Source: Strigamia acuminata (Eukaryota > Arthropoda > Chilopoda > Geophilomorpha > Linotaeniidae). Taken from it: a stretch of DNA of 60,000 bases. The notes below the pieces were generated by a model. It did not search any database and was not told where the DNA came from. It saw only the letters and a program-made list of their open reading frames with translations. Positions 10,213 to 20,789 of the stretch are shown in pieces; positions within the stretch are counted from its first letter, which is position 1; each line of letters starts with the position of its first letter. The stretch spans positions 10,170,001 to 10,230,000 of the forward strand of contig OX442322.1 in assembly GCA_949358305.1 (NCBI GenBank). Reading direction: 5' to 3'. The position numbers and the translations under genes were made by a program.

Positions 10213-12219
10213 AAAAGCACCAAATACAATCGCCCTTGCGCGCGGATGACAGCGCACAACAAGAATGGCGACGAATTCACCCCGAAAGGGACGACTATCA
10301 TTCTTAAAACGACCAGGTGATCCCACAAATTCTGCCAAGAATATCCTTCTTGGAAATATTCTTCTGAGACCCAAAGGAACCGCAAGAAATCGCAGTGGTC
10401 AGGATTAATCAGCACTTGCAGGAAAGCCTGCTTGATGTCTGCTATCGCCACTACACAAAAAAGGCGGAAACGGATCATAACTGGGACAATATCCGGATTT
10501 AAAGAAGGGCCAGGATACAGACAGTCGTTCAGCGAAGGTAGCCCCTTCCTCGCCGACGACGCGTTGAAAACGACACGGAACTTGGTTGTTTCCCGGTCCT
10601 CCTTGATCACTGGATGGTGCGGGATAACATAAACTCCAGTTTTCTTGTATCTCTCTGCAAGAGGTACTACTTCCGCGTGCTCTTCCTTGACGTAGTCCCA
10701 CATGGCTTTGTTATAACGTTCCTTGTGGTCGCGGTTACTATCAATTCGCCTAAGCGTATGTGATAGTTGGTTCAGAGCCAACTCCCAGTTTGATTCCAAA
10801 GCCCCGATCTTATCGTTAAAGGGCAAGCAAACTTGGTAGCGACCATCCTCCATTCGCTTGTGCGACTTCTCAAAGCGATCTCGAACAAAATCTGAATCGC
10901 GTTCGCCAGCGGTAATCCCAACAGCCTCCAAACTCCAAAGCTTTTCCAAATCATGGCCAGTCTTAATTTCACAGGTGTTGCAGCAAGACACGTCACGCGA
11001 GCTCTCTGAGAAGACATCTGTCGACCCAGCGGCTCCTGACAACACCCAACCAAAAATGGTATTGACCAAACCCAAGCGGTTATCAAGACGTTTCCGTCCG
11101 TCAAGGCAGATTTCCCACCAAACATCAACTCCAAGCAAGATATCAACATTGCCTGCAGTCGAAGGTAAGTCTTCAGCCAATTCGAACCCCAAATCTTTAA
11201 CTTTCTGAATGGTATCAGGGCTGGCTATCCCATACACATGCGGTAGGCTTCTTGCACTTAAAGTCGTCACCTTGAGCTCTCTGGCTCCGTGCCTAGACTG
11301 AAGGAGTAGCTTGTAAACGTCGTAAGACGTCGATCCAGCATTATCCTCTTCATTGAGGCGTTGGGCTGTGGCTTCGATTGACCCACAACTCTTCAACCGT
11401 ATCCGGTCGGCTACACTCTTTAAAATGTAGGACCGATGGCTGCCCGGATCTAACATGCCACGGATCGTGTGCGAACCTCCAGACTTTGTTTTTAACTCCG
11501 CTGTGAATATCATCAACTGAAGTGTTGAGGAGATCGCCAAGGAAACGTTCGCGCTCACGTCCTTGGGCTTCTCTATCCCACCTCCACTTCCTGTGTTCAA
11601 TTTCCTGCAGATGGACGAATGATGTCGTCCGCCGCAAGTCCTGCAGCTGGTTTTAACCTGGCACCGCATTGCCCTGTGTCCCTCTTGCAGGCAATTGAAG
11701 CAAAGTCGGTTCTGTTGAATAATCGTGGTCTTCTCTGCCACGCTCATTTCTTTCCTACAGAAAGCGTTAGCATGACCTTCTTTGCAAAAAATGCAAATTG
11801 CGCTTCCCACGGTCAGCTTTGGGCAAAAAGACTCTTTGGCTTTTTTGGACGTAGCGCAGGTGGACATCGTGCCCTTGCGTTGATCCTTATCCTTGTCGGA
11901 ACTTCCAAACTTGTCTTTCTTAGTTGCAAGACCTCCTGCCCCCATGACATCTTCCATCTGCTCCAAGAGCTGAACTTCAGCCGCAAAGAAATTCAAGATT
12001 GTCACTAAATTTGAGGTCTTAGCCCCTTGCTGCTGGTAAAACCTCATCACCATGGCAGGTGGAAATTTCCTCAGCACGTCGGGTGCCAGAAGCAGACCAG
12101 CAGTCTGTACTGGAACGCTCAACTGCTCCAGCAAGCGGATAGCAGTGGACACCTTGGTCAACTGTGTTGCGAGCAAGAACGCAACAAAAAGGATCTGGAG
12201 ATTTCACGTTGTTCATCTT
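10213..12219 (-). pseudogene. BEL2: broken BEL/Pao Gag-protease-RT fragment
   Basis: Minus-strand coding closely related to BEL1 but clearly a different lineage. It begins within Gag (about BEL1 residue 228) and runs through three zinc knuckles, the DUF1758-type protease with LDPGSHRSY, and the first half of RT (VIKEDRETTKFRVVFNASSA, IADIKQAFLQV, FGVNSSPFLLCAV). It stops near BEL1 residue 893, where the A0 LTR was inserted, so the YMDD box, RNase H and integrase would lie left of the window. Near 12178 the Gag frame shifts by one base: upstream residues KMNNVKSPDPF read in another frame from the LATQLTKV that follows, and the main frame has a TGA just upstream. Non-functional as it stands. 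Confidence 0.88.
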
Positions 12220-12456
12220 CTGAAAGAAAGAAAAGGCTTTTTAATTTTGTTGTCAAGTTTAGATAGATTTTTAACACATATCTGACATGCCCAGTTGGTT
12301 TGCCGCTTTGTTGTCACGATCCTGGTAGTTCAAGAGGGTTGTCACTTCGCCTGCCACACCTGGAATGTTTGAAAGTTGTGTTTTTAGTCTTTTGTAATTA
12401 ATTTATGTGTCTTTTTCACGTTTCTGAGTTATTTCTAGTATTTGTAAGTTCTCTCC
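12220..12456 (-). other. Intron-like gap and possible upstream Gag exon of BEL2
   Basis: On the minus strand a run TTTTCTTTCTTTCAG ends at 12220, just before the BEL2 Gag codons, and a GTGTTAA donor lies near 12276, giving an intron-like gap of about 57 bp. Upstream, 12277-12360 is open in one frame (LNYQDRDNKAANQL) and ends in another acceptor-like CAAACATTCCAG. This stretch resembles BEL1 Gag only weakly. Nothing is recognised in 12370-12456. Confidence 0.3.
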
Positions 12457-13743
12457 TGTTTCCAGTTCACTTGCGAAGGAGATAGGCGTGCATCGGCAAG
12501 ATGGCCGCCATAGCGCAAGTGAACTGGGAGATGGGAAGAACCTGAAATAAGCACAATTGTAGTTTTTGGTGCTTATTTTGCTTGTGATTTAATTTATACT
12601 AACTTGTATTGGTGTTTAAGGTAGTCCACAGGTGTCTTGGGTCGCTGGATGGGCGTTGGACATCGTTTGTGAGCGTTTGCGAGCGTCGGGCGTGAGCGTA
12701 CGCCTTGCGACGCCTCTCGTGGTCGTGTGGGTCCTGCAAATGAGTTGAATTGGTCGGGTTTCAATGCCCAAGCACTGGGAAAGCTGTACTGACCGTTCTA
12801 AGACGAAGATCCATCGTTGAGAAGGCCTGTGAGTCGCTCGCGACCTTGTTTGGCTCCATTCACGTCATTTTAGCAGTTGCATGGTCGCCATCTTGGATTT
12901 GGTGCTGCACTGTTGCCCTGTTATTATTTCTTTTGGGGTTTTGAGGAGACCTGGACATAGGGAATATTTACTAGTTATTGTTTGTATAAATTACCAATAT
13001 TAAGGGTTGTTAATCTAAGCTTTTACCTTTGTTATTGTATGGTTGTTACGGGTTAAGGTTTGTGACACTTTGCGCCCTCTTTTGGTGGCAATTGGGGTTT
13101 GGGCTCAGCATTGTGTTTTGAGTGCAGTTAATGTTAGTTTTAGCCTTTGAATTATCTGTTAAGTTTAAGTGAAGTGCTGTTTGCACAGGTCATACTGTTT
13201 TCAAGGTGTTAGGTTAAGTTTTGCCTTTATTTATGTTAAGTTTGACATCTGTTGTCTATATACGGAAACCTTGTTGGCACTATTGTTATTATTCAAATCT
13301 GTATTGTTTGGTCACTGACATTTATTGTAATCAGGTGACCAGTTGTTAAGAGTAGGTTGCTAAAGAAGCAACTCAGTTGTTATCAGTTGTTAAGTATTAA
13401 ATCCAGTTGATATTTTTCCTCCTTCTTTGGATAATTTATTCCTGGGTTTCTTTTACTTCAATAAACATGATGGCTTGTGAGTAGAGAGCTTTGCCTGCTC
13501 TCCTCCTCCCTGGGAGCCCGGAATTTCTACCCAGCAGCTAAAGAGGTTTTGCCAATCACTTCATCTAAATGCAGTTAGGCCTAGTTTCATGCAGTCAGGC
13601 CTAATCCTTCTTCAAGTTAGGCTTGGGCTCAGAGAAAGGATTTCAGCTTGTTTCATCAACCACTATACAGTCTCGGGCGGTTTCCAGAGTTTGGTGACCA
13701 ATTCGCCAGTCCTCCCCTGTGAGATCCAAGGTTGTTTGCTACA
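12457..13743 (+). repeat. Candidate 5' LTR of element H
   Basis: Inferred from the primer-like site at 13757. The sequence just before it has TTTGCTACA (ending 13743), like the GCTACA end of LTR B, and the best TG start upstream is TGTTTCCAGTTCAC at 12457. This start begins a 14-bp inverted repeat (12462-12475 with 12514-12527), in keeping with the palindromic starts of the other LTRs. AATAAA is at about 13460. The borders are guesses; the 3' LTR is not in the window. No gene is visible. Confidence 0.35.
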
Positions 13744-14945
13744 GGGAGCTGTTTTTTGGTACCGTGATTCCAGGATTTCGTGCACGTGTGTACAGCGCGC
13801 ATGGAAAAGAGGTCATTTGGATGTTCAGCAAGTGATTCAAGTGGGTTGGTGCGTGCCAGTTGGTTCGTTTGTACGGCTGGTTCCGTGAGCGGCCGGCATC
13901 AAGTGCGCACGCCAGAGAGTCACGTGAGAGCGGCCATTGACGTCCTGAGTCTGCCAAGTCAAACACAACGCAATGTGCAAGTTGAACAGCTACAGCCTGA
14001 AAGAAGAAGAACATTTTTAGTTATTAAAGTGTATTTTTGGTGGGCTGTTTTCTGGGTTTTTGATGTGTTCCTTCTGGGGGGAGGGGAAGTGTGCTTTTTT
14101 GTATTTAAGTTAGCGTTTAAGTTTTGCACTCCATATAACTGCTTAAAGCAGGGGAGTTTCTGTTTGAATTAAGTTAGAATTTAGTTTTGCCTTCCTGTTG
14201 TTGAGCTTGTCCAGGAGGTGTCAGTGTGGTGTGTACGAGTCAAGTCAAGCTGAGCGGGACAATGCAATTGTCTTCAAGGAGCTTGTGGTTGCAAGGTCGC
14301 ATCATGTGGTTGGCACATCAGGACGATGAAGACGGCTGGACAGTTAGCGGTGCAAGCGGGTTGCTGGTCGGTGCAGACAAGTCAAATAACAAGTCACGCT
14401 CCAGTCAACTGAGCATTAACGCCAAGTCGTACGGGAAGGTGGACGCCTGCCGTCAGGGCAGAAAAGAAAGAAGACAAGCTTTGCTTTTATTAGTTTAGAA
14501 AGAAGTTTGTTAAGATTGAGAGTTTTATCCAGGTGCTTTTGCGGTGTTTGGTTTTTTGGTTTTGAAGTTGATACAGGCAGTTATGTTTAACGTTTTACTG
14601 TGTGAGCAGACTCGGTGCTTTGCGTGGGAGCGACCTGAGAGTATGGTCCCCTTGCTCAAGCAATTTGAGAAAGAGCCACGCTCCTGAATTTTCGAAATAA
14701 GTTTGGTTATAATATTTTGAAAGGCTGTAAGCACTTGGACACTTCTCTCAGTCTAAAATTTTGTTTGCTTGTGTTTGAAGTTCTTTCTAGCTTTAAGAGT
14801 TGATTAAGTTTTGAGGTCAGGTCTATTGTGAACTGTTAGGTTGACTGACGGCAGATTGGCCATGTTTGAGGCTGATGAGAAGCGGTCCCGCGCTCGTTTG
14901 CTTGTTCTTTCGGTTGTGGCAATCGAGTGGTCGCTCCTTCTCCCC
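13744..14945 (+). other. Primer-binding site and leader of element H
   Basis: TTTTTTGGTACCGTGATTCC (13752-13771) matches the primer sites of T (TTTTTGGTACCGTGACC) and C. Then comes the leader motif at 13963-13978 (ACACAACGCAATGTGC) and, at 14129-14158, the CTCCATATAACTG...CAGGGGAG block also found in the BEL1 leader. The order matches the start of a + strand BEL/Pao-type element. No protein of this family is encoded before the A array interrupts at 14945. Confidence 0.6.
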
Positions 14946-15706
14946 TGTTGCGAGCACGCGCAACATGGATTTTTTGCTATCGCAATAGCGGATTTGCTTG
15001 AATTGATCAATTATTTAAGTTTGTGTTTAGTTAATAGTGCAGCTTAAGTTTTGGCTAAATGTTAAATGAATTTCGTGTAGTTTGTGACGTGGGAGTTATG
15101 TTTTACCTGATTTAAGCTGTCTTTCTTAAGGTAATCTTGTATTTTTCCTTTGATTCTTTGGAGTTTTACTGCTTGGATTCGTCCAAAGAGTCGCTGCTGT
15201 TAGTTCCTAAGTTAGTTCATTTATTTGAAACACTTTGGCTTAATGTATTACGGTTTTGTGCCTTTTGTAATGATTTTATACTTGAAACTGTGTATTTTCT
15301 TGTATACGCTTTATCATTTTGTCACTAGAGGGACAATTCGCCTCTTGCGAGTGATTGTTGCCACTCGTTGCTCTAATTGTTGTAGGTTGCGCAGCAACTA
15401 CACTGTGACTGTTATGTAGATTTCTAGGGTTAAGATATGTAATTTTCTCCTCTCTTTTCTGTGTACTTTTGATAGATATTAACTTTACATTAAATTCGGT
15501 TTGTTTATGTGTTATTTGGCATATTAGTGGTGAGTTCTTCCAGACACTTATTAGGCCACTTTGCAGGGATTTCAAGCAGGATTTCTCCTGCAATGCATCA
15601 TCTCTTTTGGAGCTCATCACAAGTTCTAGTAAGTAGGTTTATTTGTTATAAGCTTTTTCTGTTGTCTTCTAGAGTGCCACACGGCCACAAAGCATTGCTA
15701 GAAACA
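14946..15706 (+). repeat. A-array LTR 1
   Basis: 761 bp, TGTTGCGAGCACGCGCAACA ... GCATTGCTAGAAACA. Two adjacent perfect hairpins lie at the start. The usual AATAAA near the 3' end reads ATTAAA here. Confidence 0.93.
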
Positions 15707-18700
15707 TTTTTGGTGCCGTTTTGCTTGACCAGGATGCTAGCCAAGTGTCGTCAGGTTGCCGTGAGTTCGACATCGCCGCCATTTTCGGAAACAAGATCGG
15801 TAATTGCAGTGGAGGCTGCCAGCGCTTAGTGACGACAGACGCATCGTGTGAAGCCAGCGCATTCACAAGCGCAATGCGTGTGGCTGTCGGTCAAATCGAG
15901 AATTGCTGCTCGGGATGGCGAAATTCGTCTCAGATTCGCCCAGTACGAGTGCGTCGTATGGCGGAATGCAGCGACCACTTCAGGATCGTCGATGGAGAGA
16001 GTTTCGGCAAGATTTTCCCGGATTTCGTGTGCCCAGTTCGTTGGACAGTACGAGGCTGTGTCCACACAGACGTGCGCCGTCTCACAAGCGACGCGGTCAA
16101 GATTCCAGTCGAGTTGTTTCGTCTTCAGCAGAGCCAGTTTTCTCAGGCAGAATGGACGATCCAGCAAAGAGATTCGTGCCGTCAGCGCACACAGAATGGT
16201 CACCGAGTTTGGAAGAGTCACTCTTCAAGCGTCAGTCGACCGCCAGTTAAACACAACGCAATGTACTAGAGTCGGCAATGAAGATTTTGTTTTTTTGTCG
16301 ATTATATTTTCTCGTTTTCATCAAATGTTAATTTTAAGGTTTTTGGGGGATATTCTGGTTGTTTTGGGAGTTTTGGGGCGTTAGTTCTGTTTCATGCTTC
16401 TGCATACGTCGTTGTGCAAGTGTAGCTAGTTTCCACGCCTATTTGCGCCTTGTTTGGAGTCCCCTTAAACTCTAAACTTCTGTTTTTGTCCTCCTCGAAT
16501 GCGTTTTCTAGTATTAATGTCATGAGTTTCTTGTTAAAGATACTAAAGAGTAGCTTATATGAATTTATTGGCTTTTTTGTCGGAAATTAATTAGGGAGTT
16601 CCTGTCTTTAATTGTCTACAGTTAGACCTGCGGTTTTTTAAGTAGCTTGCACACGTTTTATTGAGAATTTTTGGCCCAATCCGTGCATACGGTAGTTAGT
16701 TGTATTTGAATTTTCTTTAATCCACTCCCTTTTAATTTGAAATCGCCAACTTATTATACAATAAGCTCTTTGGTCTTGAGTTCTTGTAATTTCCCAGGGT
16801 TTTTCCCTTGTTACGTGTAAACTCTTTGAGAGTTTTTTTAGGCTTACTGACAGGAGCGTCGTCACATTTGCAGATTTTTAGTGGTGTTGGCCAGTTAGTC
16901 GTCAGCTTGGGGTCGATTAACTCCCGCTTTTAGCTTTCTGCCCTACGCTAAAGTTAAATTACTAGCTATTGTAAGCCAACCAGTTCCTTCTCCTCGTCCT
17001 TCCCGCCTATCAGAGCGGCGGTCAGGGGGGTCCTTGAGTGATCTGGCTTCTTCTCGTCATGTGAGCCTGCTCTTGTGTTTGGAATGTGGACGACCTCTGG
17101 TCTTTACGTTTTGTGTCCAATGTCTTTCGTGTGTTGCACGAGTTTCCTCGTGAGCTCTGGTGTCGGTCACCTCTCCGCTTCGGGAGAGGGCACACCCGTT
17201 TGTATTCGTGTGTTTTTAGAACGTTTCTTGTTTTTAGAACGAGATTCGTTCTTTTGCTGCTCATGTCAAGCTGAGCGAGCGCTGGCCCGTGAGGTCAGTC
17301 GGTTCTTATCTGTCCGTCAAATTTCTGTTCGGTTAGATTGTGTTACGACTTGTTTGCAAGTGGGTTTGGATTTAGATAGGCGTGTGACTTCTGTCGGTGC
17401 TGGAAGTTTAGAGCAGCCGATCCGCACCGCCCACTGGGCAAGTCCAGTTTCTGTTGTTGACTGCTGCACCCAGTGTCTACCGCTGGTGATGTACGTTCTG
17501 CATTTTCGCTGTCTCTTCGTGGAAACGTCCGTAGCGTTTCATGAGTCTTCATTAGTGATTAGTCTCGCCTTTTATCGTTTAAAAAAAGGGAGTTTAGTTA
17601 TTCTAGTTCTTTGGGGCAACCTTAGAATTTGGACATTTTAGCTTATTCGTTTAGGAAATAGCTTGCTTGCTATTTTTGGGTTGTGGCTAGCTAGCGTGGC
17701 GTTAGGGTATAGGTACTTGTTTTGGATGGTCGTTTTTGCTGTGCACAGCAGGGACTGCCATTCGATGTGTTACAGAGGGCAGGTTTGCACTGCCATACTC
17801 TGTTAGATGTCGTGTCCGAGACAATGTCCCTGCGCCTCTTGGCGGCCCCTATTTCTACGTTTGCTTCCCGCGACTGAGTAGTTGTTGTTAGTCTTTCATC
17901 CCTAGCTCTGCAGTGAGGCAGACATGCACTAGGCAGGGAGCCCACTCTAGGATGGGTCGAAGGACGTGTGTGTGCGGCCTTTTTGGCGCCGGCACTCGGC
18001 AACACGTTTTAGCCATTGGACGACACGTGCTTTCAGTAGAGTGGCGATTTCCGGAAGTCGGCTTGCTGATTGAAGATGTCGTCAATGGGTGTGTGAGCGA
18101 GTCAATTGTCGACTTGCAGTTGCTTACCGGTTCCAGGAATGCGGTTGGCAACTGGCAAGTCCTTGTGCTCATGTCTATGTGTGACGCCCCTCGCAATCAG
18201 GGACGTCAAGCAACCCTCCCTCTTCTCTCGTTTCTCGGTTCAATCATATTGGTTCCGACTCGGGGTGGGCCAAGCGTTCATACGGTAGCCTCCTTATTGG
18301 AGCATGGGGTTTTAACTAGATCTAGTTTCTATTTCCCCCCTCGGTTAAAGAAGTTTCAGTCTTCGTGGTAGTCTGCTCACAACAGGCTACACGGTGGCCC
18401 GAGTGCGGACGCGATGTCCATCGGGTACCTCTTTGTTCAAGGCGCATTCGTAAAGCGCAGCTCGGTTGAAAGAAAGCCACCGGTTTTAATTTCTTTTCAA
18501 CAACGTGATTAGTTTTCGTGAAGGAAGTGTAGCTTCGCTTCATTTGGTTGCAGTTGCACTGCTTCCAACGTTTTTCAGTATCATATGACACCTGTTGATC
18601 TTCAAAAAGAAGCAGGTCCCTTTCCTTTCTTTTCTCGTGGGGAGGAAATGGATTGATTATTTGGGTACGGACTTGTTCCCTCTTCGGAAAAAAAAGCAGA

Positions 18701-20028
18701 AGTTTAGTGTTTTGGAATTCTTGCTGGTTTTCACAGTTCCGGTTTGCTAGTTTCCTTTGTGAGGCCATACTTGGCCAATAGCTTTAGTGATAATATTGAC
18801 GTTTTAGCCGGTATTTATTTGCACGGAACGTGCTCGTTCTGTTTAGATAATTGAACCGTTTTTCTCTTGTTAGTTAGATAAAGTTGTGGTTGATGGGTCA
18901 GCGTGCGCGTGTTTTCTTGTCGCTGTGGACAAGAGGTCGCAGATGGTTTACACAGTCACCTGACTAAGTCTTTCCTTTTTTCTTTATTCTCTGCTCTTAG
19001 CGGTTTCGTGGGTTCATGTCAAGTCAGGGTGCGGTCAACGCCTTTGCGTGGCAGTTGCTGCGAATGGTTCGCATTGCCTGAGCTTCATGCCTTCTCGTTC
19101 TCTTTTTCCTCTTTCTGGCGTGATCATGTTAGCTAGGTGGTCATGGCTTTGGGTAAGTTGTTAGTTGGTCACTCTTTGCAAAAGAGTGGTGCCTAGGTCT
19201 TGACGGCATTTTCTAGTTCTTCGTACGAATGCTGGGTGGTTGGTCAGACGATAGGTCTGGGTCAACGCATTCATTCCCTTATTTTGCATTTTTCTTGTTT
19301 TCTAGAAAAGGGTCGTCCTTAATAGTTTATTAAGTTTGAGTTCGCAGCTCGTGTTTTCGTGCGGACGGAGGTTTCCGTGGCACGTTGCCACTTGAGCGCT
19401 GGCTCGAGGACAACGAGGCGGTGAAGCCTGCCGTGTCTCAAGTTTGTTCTTTTTTGCGTTTCAAGTTTCTTCTAGTCTTCATGTATGTCATGTTCCTTGC
19501 GAGGCCATGCTCGATCAAGAGTTTTTGTCACAGTTTTCCTTTTTTCGACGACGTTTAGTTTTCGGTTCTGAGACTTCTAACCTCGGTGTTTGGTTGGACG
19601 ATTGTTTTGGACCAGCGCCTTTCCTCTCTGACAAGGATTTCTGTTCTCCCATTTTTAGTTTCCGTTTAGTTTAAGCGTCTGTCTACGGGTTGACAGACTG
19701 AGTTTTCGGACAAGCTCCCGCAATGTTCTCACGTCGTTTTGGTTAGAAAACCCGTTCAGTCGGATTTTCTGAAGGTTCTTGCGTGTGCGCCACGTGTCTA
19801 TTGGCGACGCCGTAGCCCCTTGGTGTCTGGACTAGGTCATCATGGCACGGCCCTTCTCTTTCTTCTCTCGTGTTCTAAGTTTCTTTTAGTGTCTATGGTT
19901 TTGCCTTCGCGACTTTCACAAAGTCAAGCTTGGCTTCGATACTTTTTCTTTCCGTGCTCTTGGTTTTGATGGGGAATTCCTTCAACAGTTTTCTGCCTTG
20001 CCTTCCCTTCTTCTTTGGCCGGCAACGC
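15707..20028 (+). mobile_element. A-array internal region 1 (non-coding)
   Basis: 4322 bp. The primer site TGGTGCCG starts at 15711 with an extra TTTTGCT before TGACCAGG. 'Module X' follows up to the leader motif (16251-16266). The remainder has no retroelement domains but contains perfect hairpins kept in other copies: 17170-17176/17183-17189, 17236-17241/17247-17252, 17656-17662/17669-17675, the palindrome 17737-17750, 19170-19177/19181-19188, and 19677-19683/19692-19698. It ends with a pyrimidine tract and GGCCGGCAACGC before the next LTR. Confidence 0.85.
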
Positions 20029-20789
20029 TGTTGCGAGCACGCGCAACATGGATTTTTTGCTATCGCAATAGCGGATTTGCTTGAATTGATCAATTATTTA
20101 AGTTTGTGTTTAGTTAATAGTGCAGCTTAAGTTTTGGCTAAATGTTAAATGAATTTCGTGTAGTTTGTGACGTGGGAGTTATGTTTTACCTGATTTAAGC
20201 TGTCTTTCTTAAGGTAATCTTGTATTTTTCCTTTGATTCTTTGGAGTTTTACTGCTTGGATTCGTCCAAAGAGTCGCTGCTGTTAGTTCCTAAGTTAGTT
20301 CATTTATTTGAAACACTTTGGCTTAATGTATTACGGTTTTGTGCCTTTTGTAATGATTTTATACTTGAAACTGTGTATTTTCTTGTATACGCTTTATCAT
20401 TTTGTCACTAGAGGGACAATTCGCCTCTTGCGAGTGATTGTTGCCACTCGTTGCTCTAATTGTTGTAGGTTGCGCAGCAACTACACTGTGACTGTTATGT
20501 AGATTTCTAGGGTTAAGATATGTAATTTTCTCCTCTCTTTTCTGTGTACTTTTGATAGATATTAACTTTACATTAAATTCGGTTTGTTTATGTGTTATTT
20601 GGCATATTAGTGGTGAGTTCTTCCAGACACTTATTAGGCCACTTTGCAGGGATTTCAAGCAGGATTTCTCCTGCAATGCATCATCTCTTTTGGAGCTCAT
20701 CACAAGTTCTAGTAAGTAGGTTTATTTGTTATAAGCTTTTTCTGTTGTCTTCTAGAGTGCCACACGGCCACAAAGCATTGCTAGAAACA
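20029..20789 (+). repeat. A-array LTR 2 (shared middle LTR)
   Basis: 761 bp and, on reading, the same as LTR 1. It serves as the 3' LTR of the first unit and the 5' LTR of the second. Confidence 0.93.

Noticed and set aside
12462-12527. 14-bp inverted repeat as a microRNA precursor
   Set aside because: The arms are too short and the loop holds no extended pairing; more likely the palindromic start of the candidate H LTR.
15721-16384. Overlapping 130-190 codon ORFs on both strands of module X (also near 8801-9306, 20804-21467 and 35798-36398)
   Set aside because: Several frames are open at once, none has a recognisable domain, and the copies are too similar for conservation to mean much. Probably a GC-richer stretch with few stops. 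The antisense 131-codon frame could be a captured gene piece, but I cannot support it.
20220-20411. Repeated 63-codon ORF in every A-family LTR (starts MYFSFDSLEF or similar)
   Set aside because: It lies wholly in the LTR, is hydrophobic by T-richness, and recurs only because the LTRs recur.
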